A DNA stretch of 64,000 nt from Rutstroemia sp. NJR-2017a BVV2. Lineage: Eukaryota > Ascomycota > Leotiomycetes > Helotiales > Rutstroemiaceae. Under the pieces are notes generated by a model. It saw only the letters and a list, made by a program, of their open reading frames with translations, searched no databases and was not told the DNA's origin. Shown piece after piece: positions 33,773 through 45,863 of the stretch. The stretch lies in NCBI GenBank assembly GCA_002946415.1, contig NJPS01000076.1, positions 310,001 to 374,000 on the forward strand, given 5' to 3'. The number at the start of each line of letters is the position of its first letter. The stretch's first letter is position 1. A program made the position numbers and the translations under genes.

Positions 33773-36700
33773 TCAAGCTCCTTCGGTATCAGCAGACCCC
33801 TCTCTCGCTTCACTTACATCGCTCTCCTCCCAGTCATCCGAATCCGCGTCAGCAATTGTCTTCTCGATCTGTTCCATGCGGATGACAAATTCCTGCTGTA
33901 ACTTTCTAAGCCAGTCTAGCAACACATCGTCCTCCATAGGGCTGTCTCGAAGCTGCTCCAGTTGTTCTTGGACACTGCGTAGAAGTTTCCTCCTCTTGTT
34001 GATTGCATGATCTCTAGATGAGCTCTTCTTTGCTTCGGCCCGAGCAACAAGAGTTTGTGAGACATTCTCAGCCACCTCGAGAACTTTTGCAGGAAGCCCA
34101 GCTACCCGTGCCAGAGCAAGACCATAGTGTTGCTCCTCCACAACACCTTGACCAAGCTTGTACAGCATAGTCATAGTATTTTCGTTGCTCATATCAACTG
34201 AAAGATGATAGACGTCAACACCAGGGCGCTCCGACATGATTTGAGCTGCTCAGGTCAATATGGTCTCACACAAAGATATCAAGGCCATACCTAGCTCCCT
34301 GAAATGAGTCACAAACCAAATGAGAGCTCTGCTTTCAACCAGAGCCTCTGCAATGCTCAATGCTATTGCTAGACCATCCCTCGTGCTGGTGCCTCTCCCA
34401 AGTTCATCAACAATTGCGAGGCTCCTCTCATCAATATTCCTAAATAACATCATTAGCTAAAGTCACTTGCTGGAGCAGTTGTGAATGCGCCGAAACCTAA
34501 GAATAAATGCAGTCTCTCTCATTTCAGCCGCAAAAGTGGAGACATTGGCTTCAATGTTATCGTCCATCGATACCCGTGCGAACAGCTGATGAATCATGGG
34601 AAACGAAGCATATGCGGCTGGTACGAAACAACCAACTTGTGCCATGATAGTCATGAGAGCTACGCCACGAATGTAAGTACTTTTGCCACTCATATTACAT
34701 CCAGTGATGATTTGAAATCGCGACTTCTGCGTAGCATAGTAGTCATTGGGAATGAACTTCAATGTTGGATTCTGCTAAAGTTAGCTTATCCTTCCACGGA
34801 GCAGTGACTCGGAAACTGACATTATCTCTAATTGGATGTCTACCAGATTTGATGGCTATACAATCAGTAATCTCGGGTCTAACATATGAGTCTTGAGTTG
34901 TGACCAGTTGAGCAAAAGATGTGATCATATCGAGCATGGCTATACTTTCGCAAACCTTGAACAAATTTGGCACTTCACTCCGAACATTCTCAAGGAGTTC
35001 CTGGACCGTCTTATCGCTCATTAAGATGACCTCTTCGTGTGAATCGGCGATCTTCTGATTGAGTTTCATAAGATCTAAAGTCTGGCATTCGATGAAGCCC
35101 CTTTTCCGAAAGCAATTCACGAGTATATCAGGTACATTACGGCCATCGAAATCATTCTCGGAAAAGCGCAGGTAGTATCCGCGAGGGTTATCGAACCTAG
35201 TCTCAGCCTGCATTTCATACTTCTCTATTAGAAGCATTAGTAAAATTCACCAACTGGGGAGGGAAGTTATACGATTGATTTCTGTGACATGTTGATGCAC
35301 GTCTTCTGTTGCCTCTTTGAAAGTTTGACGTGCTACATCCAAGAAGCCACTAACGCCAGCCTAGTTGATTTAAGAACTTATGGTTGCCCTTTGGAGAAAA
35401 GAATAAATACCTTAACTGCATATGTGCGTTGATTGCGTAGATCGAGAGGGGTCGTTTGGTAGGTGACATCGTCATTGATGACCTCGCTGATAAGCTGCAT
35501 TGTACAGTCGATAATCTCAGTTCGGCATTCGTCTCGAATCCGAGCTAATAGTTCTGATCGAGCCTCAATTAACCCCTCGAATACAGGTCCCACTGCTTGC
35601 ACGAATGACTTTAGCATCAAAATGTTGTTTATATCCTGTGATGAGTTCCATATGTCCGGCCGCGTCGGTATTATTATGAGCTTCGATAGGTTAGAGATCT
35701 GCTATGCAATATCAAAGGGTGATATACGCACGGAAGTGAGCAGCTTTTCGATATCACCGATTGACTTCAATGCTGCACAATTTCGTCAGTTAATGCAAAG
35801 GATAGTGGGAACATTCGTCGACCTTGTCTAGTCTGCAAGAACATATCCTCATTTTCCGACATCTCCGTAAGAGCATCGTAACGCAGAGTCAGTAGCTCTG
35901 GCTGTGTGGATGGCTGTAGGATGTTGCTCCTTAAAAGTCTTGAGCCCATGGGTGTCAGTGTCTGATTCATCAGTCCATATAAGCAATCTTTGGATTTGGA
36001 ATTCTGTAGATTTTGGATTAGTTCAAGAGATTGTATTGTTGCTAGATCGATCATCATAGAATCCTCAGAGGGCTGGAACTTGATACGAAGAGAATGAAAG
36101 GCAAATGTAAGAGACATGCTCATATCAATGTACTTCAAGGCCTAGAGAATGAAGTGTGTTAAGACGCGAAGGTTTCTGTCCATAGAAGCTGTGGCGAACT
36201 TACTGCAGAAAAACAACATGTCGAGAAGTAATTACCTCCAATCGCAACCTTGATCGCCTCAAGATCTTCCTTGAAAGCCAACTGTTGGATATAGTCCAAG
36301 CCAGCCGTCTCCGACCAGTATCGACGATCCACTGTAACAATCCTCGCTCCCAATATATACTCCTCAACAATGCGGTACATGTTAGACTTGGGGTTAGGGG
36401 GTCCAGCAGTAGATACTATCAAGATCTGAGTGGGTTCAAAGACCTGCAATTTGTGAAGAGTCTTGACATAGAATTGGTTATCGCAGATCTGACTGAGAAC
36501 TGCTTCGCCAGTAGAAATATTCACAAACGCCAAACCGACTGTAGGAGAAACACCACGGCTTTCACTAAGAGCGCAGATGATTTGTTGAGTTTCTCCGCCC
36601 CCAATAACAGAGCTGGCTCGTGACCTTCGCCCGGTGCTTGGGCGGGCTGTACTTGGACGAGTTGTGCTGGAATGACGAGTGTTTGGCTGCGTGCCTGAGG

Positions 36701-36776
36701 TAGATTCAGTGTATCCATACTGGTAGCTTGCAGATGCTGTGCTGTAGGAAGTGGATGGTCGTGATATGGAGGCCAT
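33773..36776 (-). CDS. MSH4: Meiotic MutS homologue MSH4
   Basis: MSH4 partners MSH5 to stabilise recombination intermediates and promote crossovers in meiosis. Nine exons (36776-36204, 36141-35823, 35772-35732, 35701-35411, 35360-35273, 35224-34821, 34771-34497, 34439-34291, 34245-33773) give about 870 aa with continuous frame. A Ser/Thr-rich leader of ~60 residues replaces the mismatch-recognition domain, as expected for MSH4. The connector domain starts near VGLAFVNISTGEAVLSQ and is followed by clamp/lever helices. The Walker A motif TGCNMSGKST is at residues 595-604, Walker B/D-loop is LAIVDELGRGTST, and the helix-turn-helix region EEQHYGLALARVAGLP precedes a C-terminus that is unusually Asp/Glu/Ser-rich. 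Intron 34772-34820 uses the less common donor GTCAGT. The gene is head-to-head with RSA4 at 440 bp. Confidence 0.95.
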
Positions 36777-37216
36777 TTTCTTGGTCTTCTGTAGCTTTTA
36801 ACGCGTTTTGACGAAGGGGTATAATGAATGGAGGTCAGAAGTTAATTGCTAAGTATTAGTCTGGATATCAATGATGTTCAAAGTCAAAACTGCGAACAAA
36901 GTATCACTTTGATGAAACGTGTTCTTGACACCATTCCACGAAACAAGTCGTGAGCTTGACAATGATGACCAGATTCTAGGGATTTTCGTCTTATCATTTT
37001 TGGATAAAGTGATCCGCGAATTGGCTTGCTTTAGTGGCGGGGCAGTGGTGCACAGACCATCATAAGGCTGAAAAAAATTAATTTCTCATTTTGCAAAAGG
37101 CTGCCCCGAAATTGGTAGTGTGGATGCAACATTTCGCAACTTCCCGGGACTCTGATAATTCTGCTACGAAAGTGATCAGGGTATTTTCTTGATATTTCAA
37201 CAAGAGTGGCTGGAAA
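36777..37216. promoter_or_regulatory. Bidirectional MSH4 / RSA4 promoter region
   Basis: 440 bp separate the start codons of a meiotic gene (minus) and a constitutive ribosome-assembly gene (plus). Both promoters must lie here. No individual element was identified by eye. Confidence 0.6.
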
Positions 37217-38893
37217 ATGGCGACCGTTCTCCCACCACCCAGCAAACGGCAGCGGACCGACGCCGCGGAGCGAGCGCGAGAGCAGCAGGACATCGAAGAA
37301 ATACCAAGCGATGCAGGAAGTCTACGGCTGCAATTCTACGACGAGACGACAGGACTTCCAATCGGTCAAGGCCCAGTTCTTGTGCCCGTCGCAGATGCCA
37401 ATCCGAAGAATTTAGAGCTGTTACTGAACACTCTGCAAGGCCATGTAAGTTCCGCATCAGTTGCACAACCGCACAACGGATTTAACACCGCCGCTAGGAC
37501 TCTTCAGAATACATACCCTACCGCTTCACACTCCCCGTCCCCGACAAGAAGACATCCGAGAAAATAACCACCGCCTTCCCGACTAACATCTACAAAACCC
37601 TCATAACGCCCGGCCTCATCAGCACCGAAGAAGTGCAAAACATCTCCGCCGCACCGCAAGCCGTATTCCGGGTGCAAGCCGTCTCACGATGCGCATCCAC
37701 GATCCCCGGGCACGGCGAGGCCATTCTCGCCACCCAATTCTCTCCTCGCTCTTCGTCGAGAATGGTAAGCGGCAGTGGAGACAACACTGCGCGGATATGG
37801 GACTGCGATACAGGCACGCCGGTGCATACATTGAAAGGGCATACGAGCTGGGTCTTAGCCGTTAGCTGGTCGCCTGACGAGTCGCGGATTGCGACGGGGA
37901 GTATGGACAACACGGTGAGGATATGGGACCCGAAGACGGGAAAACAGCTGGGGAATCCGATGAAGGGACATACCAAATGGGTGACGAGTCTAGCCTGGGA
38001 GCCGTACCATGTGCAGAAGCCTGGAGAGCCCAGACTCGCATCGGCGTCGAAAGATGCTACTGTTCGAATTTGGTCGACGAATCAGCAGAAGATCGAGATC
38101 GTGCTGAGCGGACACAAGGGCTCGGTATCGTGTGTAAGATGGGGCGGAACGGGATTCATATATACCGGATCACACGACAAAACGGTAAAGGTCTGGAACG
38201 CCAAAGACGGCACTCTAGCGCACTCCTTGAACGCCCACGCCCACTGGGTGAACCACCTCGCCCTTTCCACCGACTTCGTCATGCGCACCGCCTACCACGA
38301 CCACACGGGCAAAATCCCCCCCACCGACGAAAGCAAGCTCGCGCAAGCGCAAGAGCGCTTCCTCAAAGCGTCACGCATCCAAGGTGAAGTGGTCGAGCGG
38401 CTCGTCTCGGCCAGCGACGACTTCACCATGTACCTGTGGGAGCCATCCAAGTCGAGCAAGCCGATCGCCCGACTGCTCGGGCACCAAAAACAAGTCAACC
38501 ACGTAACGTTTTCGCCCGACGGGCTGCTGATCGCGTCGTCGGGCTTCGACAACCATACGAAGATCTGGAATGCGCGGGACGGGAAGTTTATCAATACGTT
38601 GCGGGGACATGTGGCGCCGGTGTATCAGTGTGCGTTTAGTCCCGATTCAAGGCTGTTGGTGACGGGGAGTAAGGATACGACGTTGAAGGTGTGGGATATG
38701 AGGACGTATAAGTTGGCGGAAGGTAATTTGATGCCCCATTTCCACTTTAGTGCAGTCTTGACGTAGTACTGATATTTATATCACAGATCTCCCTGGTCAC
38801 AAAGACGAGGTGTATGCGGTTGATTGGAGTCCGGATGGACAGAAAGTGGCTAGTGGAGGTAAAGATAAAGCGGTTCGTATCTGGCGGCATTAG
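37217..38893 (+). CDS. RSA4: Notchless/RSA4 60S ribosome assembly WD40 protein
   Basis: This is the orthologue of yeast Rsa4/human NLE1, a nucleolar factor that couples to the Rea1 (midasin) AAA machine during pre-60S maturation. Exons 37217-37444, 37498-38722 and 38787-38893 give about 519 aa. The N-terminal ubiquitin-like NLE domain runs from LRLQFYDETTGLPIGQG to about residue 110. Eight WD40 blades follow, with clear WD signatures such as SGSGDNTARIWDCDTG, GSMDNTVRIWDPKTG, ASKDATVRIWS, GSHDKTVKVWNAKDG, GSKDTTLKVWD and a last blade completed by exon 3 (ASGGKDKAVRIWRH, C-terminal). Blade spacing and length match the family. The gene is divergent from MSH4 and convergent with SIP5. Confidence 0.96.
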
Positions 38894-39461
38894 AACTAAT
38901 CGTATCTTAATGAAAAGAATATTGAGACTGGGCTGCATCCCTTCTATATCCCATCCCATCTTGACTGTTCACAAGAAAATTTGCTCCCACATACCAGTAA
39001 TCTCTCCAGATCCTGCAAACCGTAAGTAGGGCCAACAATGCACATCCAGGTCTTACGTTGTAAATATTCGATTTTTATAATACGATCTATCCATAAACCC
39101 TCTCAATCCCATCCCGCCCATCCATACCTAAGTCCCACACGTAGAAAGATCCCCGATCCATTGCCTACCCATCCATCCATCCATGCCTACAACACCCCTC
39201 ATAGCGGCACACACAATAATAGTAGAAGCTGGCTGTCAGAAATCCATTCGTTCCCCATTTGCGCCAATAAGCACCATAATACATCATCATCCGTTTACAA
39301 CTTGGTAGCAAGACGAAAAAAGTAAAAACGCCACCTATATGATATGACTTGTATGCAGGAAAGTGAACGCGGAGAGGAGAAGTAGGAGGTAGGTCTTGCG
39401 TATTATTTATGTAGTCGCCTTTTTGTCATTCTTGTCACTTCTTGACAACTGTACCGTGACC
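38894..39461. other. Convergent RSA4 / SIP5 3' region
   Basis: A 568-bp 3'-3' interval without a gene. It contains a short CCAT repeat (about 39170-39184). Confidence 0.5.
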
Positions 39462-42081
39462 TCAATGCATTATTTCCGTGGTTGTTTCATTCTTGAAGTT
39501 CGAACCTAATTGCTTTCCATCTTCATCCTCTCGAGTCATTGCGGCTGGGGTCTCGGGGGTGATCATGACTCCAGGTGTCTCAATAGTTGCCGTTGTAGCC
39601 GACGCTGGAATGACGAGTCCAGTTTGACTGCCGTTGCTTCCAGGTAAGGTTGACGTTTCGCCAGCTCTCAAAGTGGCGATACTCTCACCCATGTTCTCGC
39701 CATGAAATTCCTCTTGCTTTCCTTGTACTGAGCTAGATGCACCGTCTGCATGCTCAATATGATTGGCAGTATCGGCTTTTTCATTTTCGTCCTCTTGGTC
39801 AATCATGGCTGCTAAACTGCGGAAGTTGAACATTGGCTCTGTTCCAGCTCCACCATTCCCGTCCTCACCGTCTTCGTTATCCAAGTGTGTTCCAGATGCA
39901 TTGGGAGACTCAAAGCTCGATGAAGAGCCGTGAGCAGTGTTGCCATTGCGTAAACTGCCGGGGCCGGAATCAACAAACGATGAAGAACCGCTGGAAGCAG
40001 TGCTCATTTGTCGGAGATGTGATGGTCTATCAGGGGCCGTAGGCGAAGATGTAGAATGATGAATATCAAGAACGTTCGAAGATGTGGATTGATCCAGATG
40101 TTGAGCTGCCGCTGTCCCTGGGGTAGGCGCAGGATTTCGATCTACCTCCTTCCCCTTCCCAGTCGTCACTTCAGGGTCTTCTGGCGTCGCCTCGAACGCC
40201 AAGTTACTTGCACCACTGTTACCTCTTCTCCTACCAGTTAAACCGGATAACGACAGGCTCAAGGCGCTACCACTAGCAGAGCTTCCCCCTCCTCCATACA
40301 CGGATTTTCGTTCTTTCTTCTCCTTCTTTTTGTCTTCCTTGGCCTTCTTCTTCGCCTCTTTAGCTGCCTCCTTATCTGCCTTCCTTTTCCTCTCCTCTTC
40401 AGCTGCAATGCTAAGCCTGATTGCCTCTGCCATCATCATCTCCTCTATGTCATCACGCCTGTACCTTCGAGAACTGTTGGTCTCTTGGACGTCTCGACGC
40501 ATTTGCCCAATTTGCTCCACGACTGTTGCGCGAGAGGAAGATTCGCGGGTTGAGGGCGTAGCTGTTCCACTGTTTGAAGGACTCTGCTCAGAACGGTTTC
40601 GACCGAAACGACTACGAGCGCTAAAGCCAAAACTGCGGTTTTCCGGAGCCCCGTTAATCACGAATGCAGCGGCATGTAGCGCTGAGGCAGCGGCTGATCT
40701 TCGAGCTAAGTGCTGCCTGGCGCTCGCAAGCTTCTGCGCCCAATCCGGTCGAATACGGTCGGTTGTGATAACTGTCGGGGCATTGGCGGACAATGTTGTA
40801 CGGCGCTTTTGCCCTTGCGGTGCCAGGCTTGGGCTTGTCATGCCATTGGAATTTATGGATGATGTCGAGGACATGGCCGAAGAGAAGCTTGCTAGGCCAG
40901 ACGATGGATTTGCGTAGGCAAGGCCTCGACGGAACGGTGGAGGATCATATGTAACACCAAATTCTGATTGTTGACAGTATGGGCACGCTGCAGGTTCCGA
41001 CACCAGCATTTCAGCTTCAGCATTTTCTGCATTTTGTGCTGATTGCGAGGAGTCATTATTATGTTCATGTTCAGGTGGATGTGGATCTGGTCTTTTGATT
41101 TGCACGAAGCATTCCGAACAAATTGGTTGATCACAGCATCGAGTCTTGTTGAGATATGGCGGATAGTAGATAAAACATATAGGGCATTCGGTAGAATCCT
41201 TGTACAAGAAGACTTCGATAGCCTGGCCGTTTACGTATGGATCCCTTGGAAGCTGAATTTCGCGGGGTCCCGTTTCCGCCGGTGACGCTTCTTTAGATGC
41301 TGATTTTAAGGAAGCTAAAGTTTTAGATCTCGGTCGAAGTATGGAGGAGGAGGTAGCTGGCGCATCCAAGGGTGAAGCAGGGGTTGAGGTATTGAAGGCT
41401 GGGTGCGAGGAAGACAGGCTGAGAGAGGCATCAGAAGAAGCTGATTGGGTTCGCGAAGCAAGTGGCACCGTCAAGTTATGTAGATTCGAAGCCGACGCAT
41501 GAGGTGATTCTAACTTAGTGAGCTCTTCGGGGGGTATTTCATCGGCTGCGGGGATAGGAAGTCCCCGTCCAGCAGCAATCAATTGGTACTCCGTCCACTC
41601 CTCCTTGAAATCGTTTAGACCTCTCCAGAATGGTGCAACTCGCCGCTCAATCTTGTGCCCGTTAGCATAATAAACAATGACTGACTCTGATCGCCCTTCT
41701 ACATACCATCAATTGTCTGACGACCTGTTTATTGAAGTCTTCCGGTCCCGTGTACACTCCCATTGTAACAAGATATCCGCCATCGACATGCTCCTCCCTA
41801 ATACTCCTCTCTCGTTCGACAATTCTTGCTGCTCTCTCCTTCTCCAGCTTCCTGGCCTTTATTTCCGCTTTCGTCTCCCGCCTTTCTGGTACTTCATTAT
41901 TCGACCCGGACCCCAGTCCTATTGACGCCAAATTTAGTCTGCTTCCTCTACCGGTTCGAGAACTGTACGGATTTCGATCGGATGGAGATGCTGGACCGCT
42001 CGCTCCGCCGTCATGGTGTCGATGCCCGGAGCCAGATGGAGAATCTAGCCCCCGCGATTCTTTTGTGCTGCTGTTTCCCAT
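39462..42081 (-). CDS. SIP5: SIP5-like RING-type protein with myristoylation signal
   Basis: Exons 42081-41707 and 41651-39462 encode about 854 aa. The N-terminus [11 protein letters not shown] fits an N-myristoylation signal (Gly2, Ser/Thr6, Lys7). It is followed by a basic helix ([20 protein letters not shown]) and the conserved [20 protein letters not shown] block created by the splice. A zinc-binding RING-like module with [19 protein letters not shown] and [11 protein letters not shown] lies at about residues 281-312, with a further CPYC pair downstream. The rest is Ser/Thr-rich disorder with a Lys/Glu-rich helix. Yeast Sip5 binds the Snf1 kinase complex and Reg1/Glc7, linking to glucose signalling; the role in filamentous fungi is inferred from this. 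Confidence 0.88.
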
Positions 42082-43119
42082 AGTTGCAGTCCCAACCCAA
42101 CGTCTGCAGAATGAAAATCAGCAGATCATCGAGATCAATACAAAAAAGTCGAGGAATATATCCAAGACGATCTAAAATGGGGGACCGAAGTTGGATCGGA
42201 CGGGATTGTGCCAACTTCTGGAGATTGGGTTGATGTTGTGAATTTATGCAGGTATGCAGGTTCTCGGCAAGCGTGGGGAACTTGTGATTATAGTACTGTA
42301 AGGTTTTGTTTGCCTGAGCCACAGGCCGATTCTACTGCTGCCAGTTTAGATCACACGAGCTGAATCAGATAAAGACGACCCAGGCGGGCCTCTTTTTTCG
42401 TTGTTGTTGTTGTTGACCAGCCACACAGAGATAGCAACTCTAATCAGCTGCAATGGCTCACGATAAGGCGATGGGTCATCTGCGATGTCTGCGATGGATG
42501 CGATGGATGGATTGTGCTCCTTGTCGAAGGCCTGGGATGAAAAATTGGCAGCGATGGTTTTGCTTAGGATTCCTCAGGAAGGATGGATGAGGAGAAAAGA
42601 AGATGATGTATTGAGTAGCGGGGAAAGGAGAGGAGGAGCTCTGTTGAGGTACGAGGTACAGTACAAGCACAAGGTACAAAGATATTTACTGCCTACTAGT
42701 GAGTACCTTATTTTTGTGTGGTTGGTACAGGTCATTCTAGAGCTGGTCGTACCCAAACGAGCCAAAGTAATGATGAAATCAGGTGGATTCGAGGAGAAAG
42801 TCAAATGCTACTACGCGTGCCTTTGCAATGCAGGGAAATTCCAAATTCCAAATTCAATCTACGAAGTACGCAACCGTACTTCCGTACCATGAAGCAGAAG
42901 GCAGAGGCCGCGCTTTCCGGCCAATGCAGGTCAAGAAGAGGGCCAGCTGCAGAGTATTTATTGTCTTCATACGAGGCGACAGCCTTTAATCCCGCAAACA
43001 GCAGGCATCTGGCATTCCTTGTTGGCGGCCATTCAACCATGAGTACTTCTGGACCACCCCAGCCCGGCCCATGACAACCGATCATGAATGCATTATCAAG
43101 ATACAACCCATTCTGTTGT

Positions 43120-43146
43120 TCGTCCTCGTCCTCGTCCTCGTCCTCC
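43120..43146. repeat. TCGTCC hexanucleotide repeat
   Basis: About four tandem copies of CGTCCT. Confidence 0.85.
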
Positions 43147-43566
43147 CTTAAAATGCAATACGCCGTCGCCGTTAGCACACAGAGCAGCCAATGCAGTTAC
43201 CTTGGCGCATTGAAACCGCTGTCCCTTGCGCGGATCTCTTCTTCCACATCACAATGCGATGATTCAATGGATTTTATGATCGGAGAAGCATCACATCTGT
43301 ACCCCTTTGGATAGATTACAGATGGTACCTTTTCGACGTGATCGTAGTTAAGTTATCTGATGTTTCGCCCGATATCCTGCCTTAATACTTCACTCTCGCA
43401 AACTGCACCAGCGTTTGAGGCATTGGCTATAACTAACGACACAGGGTTGGATGAGAAAGAAGTTGACTGAGATGCCATCGTTGCACACACCTCATGTCAA
43501 GATGGATTACATCACAATAGCACTGTGAGGGGAAGCTCTCAAAGCGCATCTCTTTCCACCGTTCAA

Positions 43567-43588
43567 CCTGTGATCACCCTGTGATCAC
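43567..43588. repeat. Perfect 11-bp tandem repeat with TGATCA cores
   Basis: CCTGTGATCAC occurs twice back to back. Each copy contains the palindrome TGATCA (spaced 11 bp, about one helical turn). Confidence 0.85.
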
Positions 43589-44588
43589 GACTTGAGTCAG
43601 ACTCTTACAATATGCACGACTTCCACCTTCTCAAATTCTCCGTTCCGCATACATGCTATCCCCGAAACTCTACACGCCGTCTCTATTGTGCGTCTCATTT
43701 GAAATGCCAATATGCGCTATCAGTCGGCAGCCGGCTGATTAAATATGCACCTATGAAGATCGACAGGGTCTTTGAAAGGAAGACTCTACCTCCGCCGACT
43801 CCTGCTCCCCTCTATTTCTCCAACATCTCGCACTGATGAACGCGTACTGCCATGTAGCAAGGCTGAAACGATACAAGAATAGACGAGATGAGATGATACT
43901 GCTGGTCAATTCGAGGAAGAGAAGAACGGACAAGGCGTGGCTGAACAACTTTTAAAATCCATGACATGACTACTCGAGCATTTGCTCCCTGAAAGGATAA
44001 ACTTCTGGCCGACAATCGCTCTGCATCTGCATGAGCCCGCCCGCTGCATAAGCGTGCGAACGAACCCTGGCCAACGCAACCAAAAAATTATAATCTGTGA
44101 CAAGATATTGCGAAATCAAGCACGAATAAGTCCAAGTTACCTGTGGGAAATTTGTATAAATAGTGCTATTCACTTCATAGGCCGGGCTAAAGTCGCAGAA
44201 TGGGCAGAGAAAGGAAACGGATAAAACAGCTAGGGTTATCAGATTACGCTACGATACCCATATCAGCCCCACTGCGAAGTTGAACCCCTCTTGCCCCGAT
44301 ATAAATCCCTCTCTGATCTGGCGAAGTCGCAAATCTGAAATCTCTCGTCTGGGTTGGTCTCGTCTCGTCTCGGCTCGGTGGAGAAATACCATATATACAT
44401 ACGCATCTGGACAATTTATAAGAATATAATCCGTCTCTCAATCTTCTCTTTCTTGGTCGACCCCTCATTCGTCCCTCCCCCGGAAAAACCCCCATCCACT
44501 GGAACGGTCCTACGTCCTACTAAGTTAACCCCAATACCAATCCCCCAAACGCATCAGCCATCGAGCCCGAGCCCAAATCTCAAGAAAC

Positions 44589-45863
44589 ATGACAACCTCT
44601 GCCAGACCCCCTCTTTCCAGCGTTCTCCCGCCTCTAATCTGCGGTACCGCTACGTTCAACGTCCAGTACAATGCCGATCCGTTCAAAATGCCTGCCAACG
44701 AGATAGTGCAGAAGGCGCTCGAGGCGGGAGTATGCGCGTTTGACACATCGCCTTATTATGGACCGTCGGAGGAGATCTTGGGTATGTATTCTTTCTTCTT
44801 ATTTTCTTTCTCAACATCCCCGTCGTAGATTCTCCGCCGCAATCTTTTCCCACACCCGCAGAATACAGACTAATTACCCCCTCTCCCCACAGGCAAAGCC
44901 CTCATCCAACCCCCCATCCTCGCCCACCACCCCCGCTCCTCTTACTACCTCCTCACCAAAGTCGGCCGCATCGCCTCCTCCTCCTTCGACTACAGCCCCG
45001 CCTGGATCAACCACTCGATCCAGCGGTCTCTCGCGCGTCTACACACCACCTACCTGGACGTCGTGTACTTACACGACGTCGAATTTGTCACTCCATCCGA
45101 AGTACTGACCGCCATCCACGCTCTGCGCGCGCTGCAGTCTCGCGGCATCGTCCACTATGTCGGAATCTCAGGGTACCCTGTGCCAGTGCTGTGCGAGCTG
45201 GCGGAGATGATTCTCCGCGAGACGGGTACGCCCTGCGATGTTGTGATGAGCTATGCGAATTTTACGATCCAGAACCAGATTTTGGGTATGCAGGGTCTGG
45301 AGAGGTTGGCCAAGGCAGGGGTTAAGTGTGTGCCGAATGCGAGTGTGTTGGGGATGGGACTGTTGCGGAGTAGGGGCGTGCCGAGCCCAAAAGAGGACTG
45401 GCATCCTGCTCCGGGGGAGCTGCGGGAGAAAGTGCAGGAAGCGGCGAGGTGGGTGGAGAGCAAAGGGGAGAGATTGGAGGTTGTGAGTATACGGTGGGGA
45501 TTGGAGAGGTGGGCGCTTGAAGGGGTGCTGGATAAGAGCGAGAAGGGCATGGGGATTAGTGTTATGGGGGTGAGCAACATTGGGGAGCTGGAGGAGACGT
45601 TGAGGGTGTGGAATAGTGTTTTGGATGGGATGGATATACCTGGACGAGAAGTGTCGAAGGAGAAGAAGGAATGGAGTTTGAAGAGGAGGGGAGAAGTAGA
45701 GCAGTTGGCGGCCAAGGTGAGGGAGATTTTGGGGGAGAAGTGGAGGGAGTTTGCGTGGGCTAGTCCGAAGGAGGGATGGGTGAATGAGAGGGTTGTCAAG
45801 GGCGTTACTGATGAGGATTTACCTGCGTCTACGTCGACAGCAGTTGATCCTGTCCGAGAGTAA
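44589..45863 (+). CDS. ARA2: D-arabinose 1-dehydrogenase (aldo-keto reductase)
   Basis: This aldo-keto reductase of about 387 aa is of the Ara2/L-galactose dehydrogenase type; Ara2 oxidises D-arabinose to D-arabinono-1,4-lactone on the D-erythroascorbate route with NAD+. Exons are 44589-44781 and 44893-45863. The catalytic tetrad is visible: Asp and Tyr in FDTSPYYGPSEEILG, Lys in YLLTKVGR, and His in YLDVVYLHDVEF. The ISGYPVPVL and MSYANFTIQNQ segments match this subfamily. ISVMGVSNIGELEETL near the end carries the cofactor phosphate-binding region. The C-terminal ~70 residues are Lys/Glu-rich, giving a slightly longer protein than yeast Ara2. The coding strand is C-rich before about 45180 and G-rich after. 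Confidence 0.88.

Larger units (their letters stand above)
42082..44588. other. Intergenic region, 2.5 kb, divergent SIP5 / ARA2
   Basis: No gene is called. Present are a GTT repeat (42400-42415), a GATGGATGC-type repeat (about 42483-42512), clustered GGTAC/GTAC words at 42648-42735, a TCGTCC repeat (43120-43146) and an 11-bp tandem direct repeat at 43567-43588. A 125-codon minus-strand frame (42801-43178) has an Asp-Glu run encoded by the TCGTCC repeat and is not supported otherwise. Confidence 0.5.
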
